A stretch of 28,876 nucleotides of DNA, taken from positions 1 to 28,876 of IMG/VR virus record IMGVR_UViG_3300046727_000437, one strand, 5' to 3'. The stretch is from a virus. A model generated the notes under the pieces. That model worked only from the letters and a program-made list of their open reading frames with translations, ran no database searches and was not told where the DNA came from. Made by a program: the position numbers and the translations under genes. The stretch's first letter is position 1; every line of letters begins with the position of its first letter. Shown one piece after another: positions 27,401-28,876 of the stretch.

Positions 27401-27458
27401 CCCTTAAGGCTCGCCACCATCACGTGAGCGAGCCGGTAAGGGAATGATGCGCCGCCTA
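27401..27458 (-). ncRNA. 58-nt stop-proximal hairpin element, copy B
   Basis: GGCTCGC (27408-27414) pairs with GCGAGCC (27428-27434) around a 13-base loop; CCCTTA and TAAGGG extend the pairing. Relative to copy A the second stem pair is swapped (C-G to G-C). The element starts at the TAG stop of the 58-residue gene at 27456 and lies in the leader region of the HTPGPW gene. Confidence 0.6.
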
Positions 27459-27632
27459 CCCCAGCGACGGCCCCAGTATGTAAGCATGCCGCGCCACACC
27501 CGGATTGCTCGCCTGCAACCCGCGCATGTACACCTCCGCCAGCGCCTTGCTGCTCGTGCGGTAAATGTAGGTCACCTCGTGCGGCGGATTGACCACCACT
27601 TTCCATTCCGGCTTTGTCGCTTGCTTCGCCAT
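27456..27632 (-). CDS. Small hypothetical protein (58 aa)
   Basis: MAKQATKPEWKVVVNPPHEV, TYIYRTSSKALAEVYMRGLQ, ending AYILGPSLG. GGAG lies about seven bases before ATG 27632, and a good promoter lies about 60 bases upstream, so the longer frame to 27704 is rejected. A strand-helix-strand fold is likely (VTYIYRTSSKALAEVY). First gene of the upper leftward operon. Function unknown. Confidence 0.55.
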   Translation of the reverse strand: MAKQATKPEWKVVVNPPHEVTYIYRTSSKALAEVYMRGLQASNPGVARHAYILGPSLG

Positions 27633-27688
27633 CGGTCTTCTCCGCCACCAGGCACTCGGCTTGATTGCCGCCGCCGTCCAATGATCAG

Positions 27689-27717
27689 ACTGTACCGTGT
27701 GCAATCGTGGGCGTCAA
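27689..27717 (-). promoter_or_regulatory. Leftward sigma-70-type promoter with O4-like spacer
   Basis: On the - strand TTGACG (27717-27712) and TACAGT (27694-27689) are 17 bases apart, the ideal spacing. The spacer carries CACGATTGCACACGG, matching O3 at 12 of 15 positions. It should drive the genes from 27632 to 25676. Confidence 0.6.
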
Positions 27718-27740
27718 ATCTTTTCTTCGCTCCCGTGCGA

Positions 27741-28397
27741 TTATTTTCGCCGCACCACCGGACGCCCCAACGCCGCCGCCACGCTCCAGCCCAGACGCAA
27801 CCGGCTCCCCACGACCCGCAAGTCCAAGCCACGCTCCCGGCACAGATCCGCCAGCTTCACCCGCCGCCCTGCAACCTCGACCCACCGCGTCGTCCGCTTG
27901 TTCAGCGCCTGAACGTACTTGTCCGCCCATACGCAATTGCCCGGCTCATAATCCCCGTTCACGTCAAGCCGCTCAATCGAACAACCCGCCGGCCGTACCC
28001 CCATGTCAGACAAAAACGCCGCAAAACTCCCCAGCCACCGCGCACATACCGCGATCCCGCGACCCCCGTAATGACGGTACCCCCGATGATCCGACCGGTA
28101 ACACCGCGCCTTCATCCGCTCCCAGGTCCGGTACTCGGCGCTCCGGTATACCCCCGTCCCGCGACGCAACGCGTTGTGACGCCGTAACCCCGCAGCCCGA
28201 TCACACCCGCACGATCTCACCCGACCCGCTACCAACCCGCTCAACCGCGCCAGGTGCCGATCCCCACACCCGCATTCGCACCACACAAACCGACGTACCC
28301 GCTTCCCCAACAGCCGCGACTCAATCGGCCCTACAACCCGTAACCGACCATACGTCCGACCTAAATCCTCGAGCCGGTACGGCGATCGTTTCCCCAT
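27741..28397 (-). CDS. HNH endonuclease (homing-type, phage)
   Basis: A 218-residue protein starting MGKRSPYRLEDLGRTYGRLR (ATG 28397, GGGTGAG upstream). A Cys-rich ribbon (WCECGCGDRHLARL..., RSCGCDRA) at about 39-68 precedes YRTWERMKARCY and HYGGRGIAVCARWLGSFAAF, then the HNH core SIERLDVNGDYEPGNCVWAD. The C-terminal 45 residues (GRRVKLADLCRERGLDLRVV, GSRLRLGWSVAAALGRP) are a DNA-binding repeat module typical of free-standing phage HNH genes. Codon use (many CGG, CGT, GTA, GGG) differs from the virion genes, suggesting recent transfer. Confidence 0.8.
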   Translation of the reverse strand: MGKRSPYRLEDLGRTYGRLRVVGPIESRLLGKRVRRFVWCECGCGDRHLARLSGLVAGRVRSCGCDRAAGLRRHNALRRGTGVYRSAEYRTWERMKARCYRSDHRGYRHYGGRGIAVCARWLGSFAAFLSDMGVRPAGCSIERLDVNGDYEPGNCVWADKYVQALNKRTTRWVEVAGRRVKLADLCRERGLDLRVVGSRLRLGWSVAAALGRPVVRRK

Positions 28398-28876
28398 CTC
28401 ACCCAACCCTCTCACGCCGGAAGCCCACGCTCTCTGTGCGCCCCACAGTACCAGAGGATCAGAAATGGTGCCGCTGTAAATTCGGGGGAAGGGTGGGGTG
28501 CACACGCACCAGCGCTCGCGGTCCCATCGCCGCGGCCAGCGCCCCGTGCCTGGCAACCGTTGCTCGAGGCCGACCGTCGGTCGGCGGCGACACTGCCGCA
28601 GTGGAGTTGTTGGCAGCTGCTATCCGCCCAGCGGCCCCACTGGCCCTCGATCGTTGACCAGCTCCTACAATGCTGCGGTGGATCTGTTGCTGGGGGCTAA
28701 TATGAGAAACAGATCAATTTATCTGAAATTAGGGGATTGATCAGATTCTCAGATAAGAGACACTGGCATGATATCTTTCCAGAACTAACCCCCAAGAATA
28801 CCAGACTACCCTAGCCCCCAGCAACAGATCCACCGCAGCATTGTAGGAGCTGGTCAACGATCGAGGGCCAGTGGGG
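28398..28876. other. Terminal non-coding region of mixed composition
   Basis: After the HNH start there are 479 bases without a supported gene. The first part is GC-rich (28398-28634); the last 242 bases hold an inverted repeat around an A/T-rich centre. Open frames crossing it lack ribosome sites and recognisable sequence. The sharp composition change suggests a junction with foreign or chimeric DNA. Confidence 0.55.
28635..28876. repeat. Perfect 65-bp inverted repeat with 112-bp A/T-rich centre
   Basis: 28635-28699 and 28812-28876 are exact reverse complements over 65 bases; the right arm ends at the window edge, so the repeat may be longer. The centre (28700-28811) is A/T-rich and holds smaller dyads (GATCTGTT/AACAGATC; ATCTGA/TCAGAT). 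It could be a foldback assembly chimera at a contig end, a terminal hairpin, or a small inverted-repeat element. Confidence 0.85.

Noticed and set aside
27665-28657. Rightward open frame (330 codons) over the HNH gene
   Set aside because: Ser/Pro/Thr/Arg-rich shadow opposite a clear HNH domain; no ribosome site.
28498-28740. 80-codon rightward frame running into the inverted repeat
   Set aside because: No ribosome site or recognisable domain, and its end depends on the suspicious inverted-repeat region.

Overview
The window reads as part of a tailed bacteriophage genome, most likely a podovirus-like phage of a high-GC proteobacterium; an alphaproteobacterial soil host is a guess from composition and protein style. 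It is GC-rich (by eye about two thirds), densely coded, full of ATGA or TGATG start/stop overlaps, and has no rRNA, convincing tRNA, CRISPR or IS element. No terminase, portal or integrase lies inside it. Function names come from motifs read by eye; no database search was possible.

Region 1 (1-15289, + strand) is the virion module: the end of an unknown gene, an HK97-like major capsid protein, a small capsid-associated protein, a head-tail adaptor, a large nozzle/stopper-like protein carrying four glycine-rich repeats, three fibre or receptor-contact proteins (one C1q-like), four very large alanine/glutamine-rich proteins of the internal/ejection type, and small membrane proteins including a holin candidate. 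Region 2 (15401-17345, - strand) is a run of small genes with a phage glycosyltransferase, a zinc-ribbon protein overlapping its 5' end, and a KTSC-domain protein. Region 3 (17655-18996, + strand) is replication: a DUF1376/O-like protein whose gene contains two iteron-like dyads followed by an A-rich tract (candidate origin), and an overlapping partner gene. Region 4 (18997-21371) holds a small leftward membrane/lipoprotein cluster, the rightward ERF annealing protein plus YqaJ exonuclease recombination pair, and a small leftward membrane protein. Region 5 (21449-22240, + strand) has a ribbon-helix-helix regulator, a PDQGLPG-repeat protein and a very strong intrinsic terminator. Region 6 (22212-28397, - strand) is an accessory/early block: an HNH endonuclease, many small unknown genes, a GP88-like protein, two helix-turn-helix proteins and a truncated cytosine methyltransferase. 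The last 240 bases contain a perfect 65-bp inverted repeat reaching the window edge.

The most interesting signals are regulatory and modular: (i) a family of 15-bp near-palindromes (CACGATTAATCATGC-like) at two divergent promoter regions and exactly filling the -35/-10 spacer of two leftward promoters, suggesting one regulator controls recombination, regulator and accessory operons; (ii) a lambda-like origin inside the O-like gene; (iii) two 58-nt stop-codon-proximal hairpin elements with a compensatory base-pair change; (iv) a 27-nt leader with a conserved MMTIGNR mini-ORF before two unrelated genes; (v) a tandem array of small genes joined by five near-identical 19-bp stop/SD/start junctions. 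Together these suggest that small accessory genes are exchanged as cassettes with standardised expression signals.
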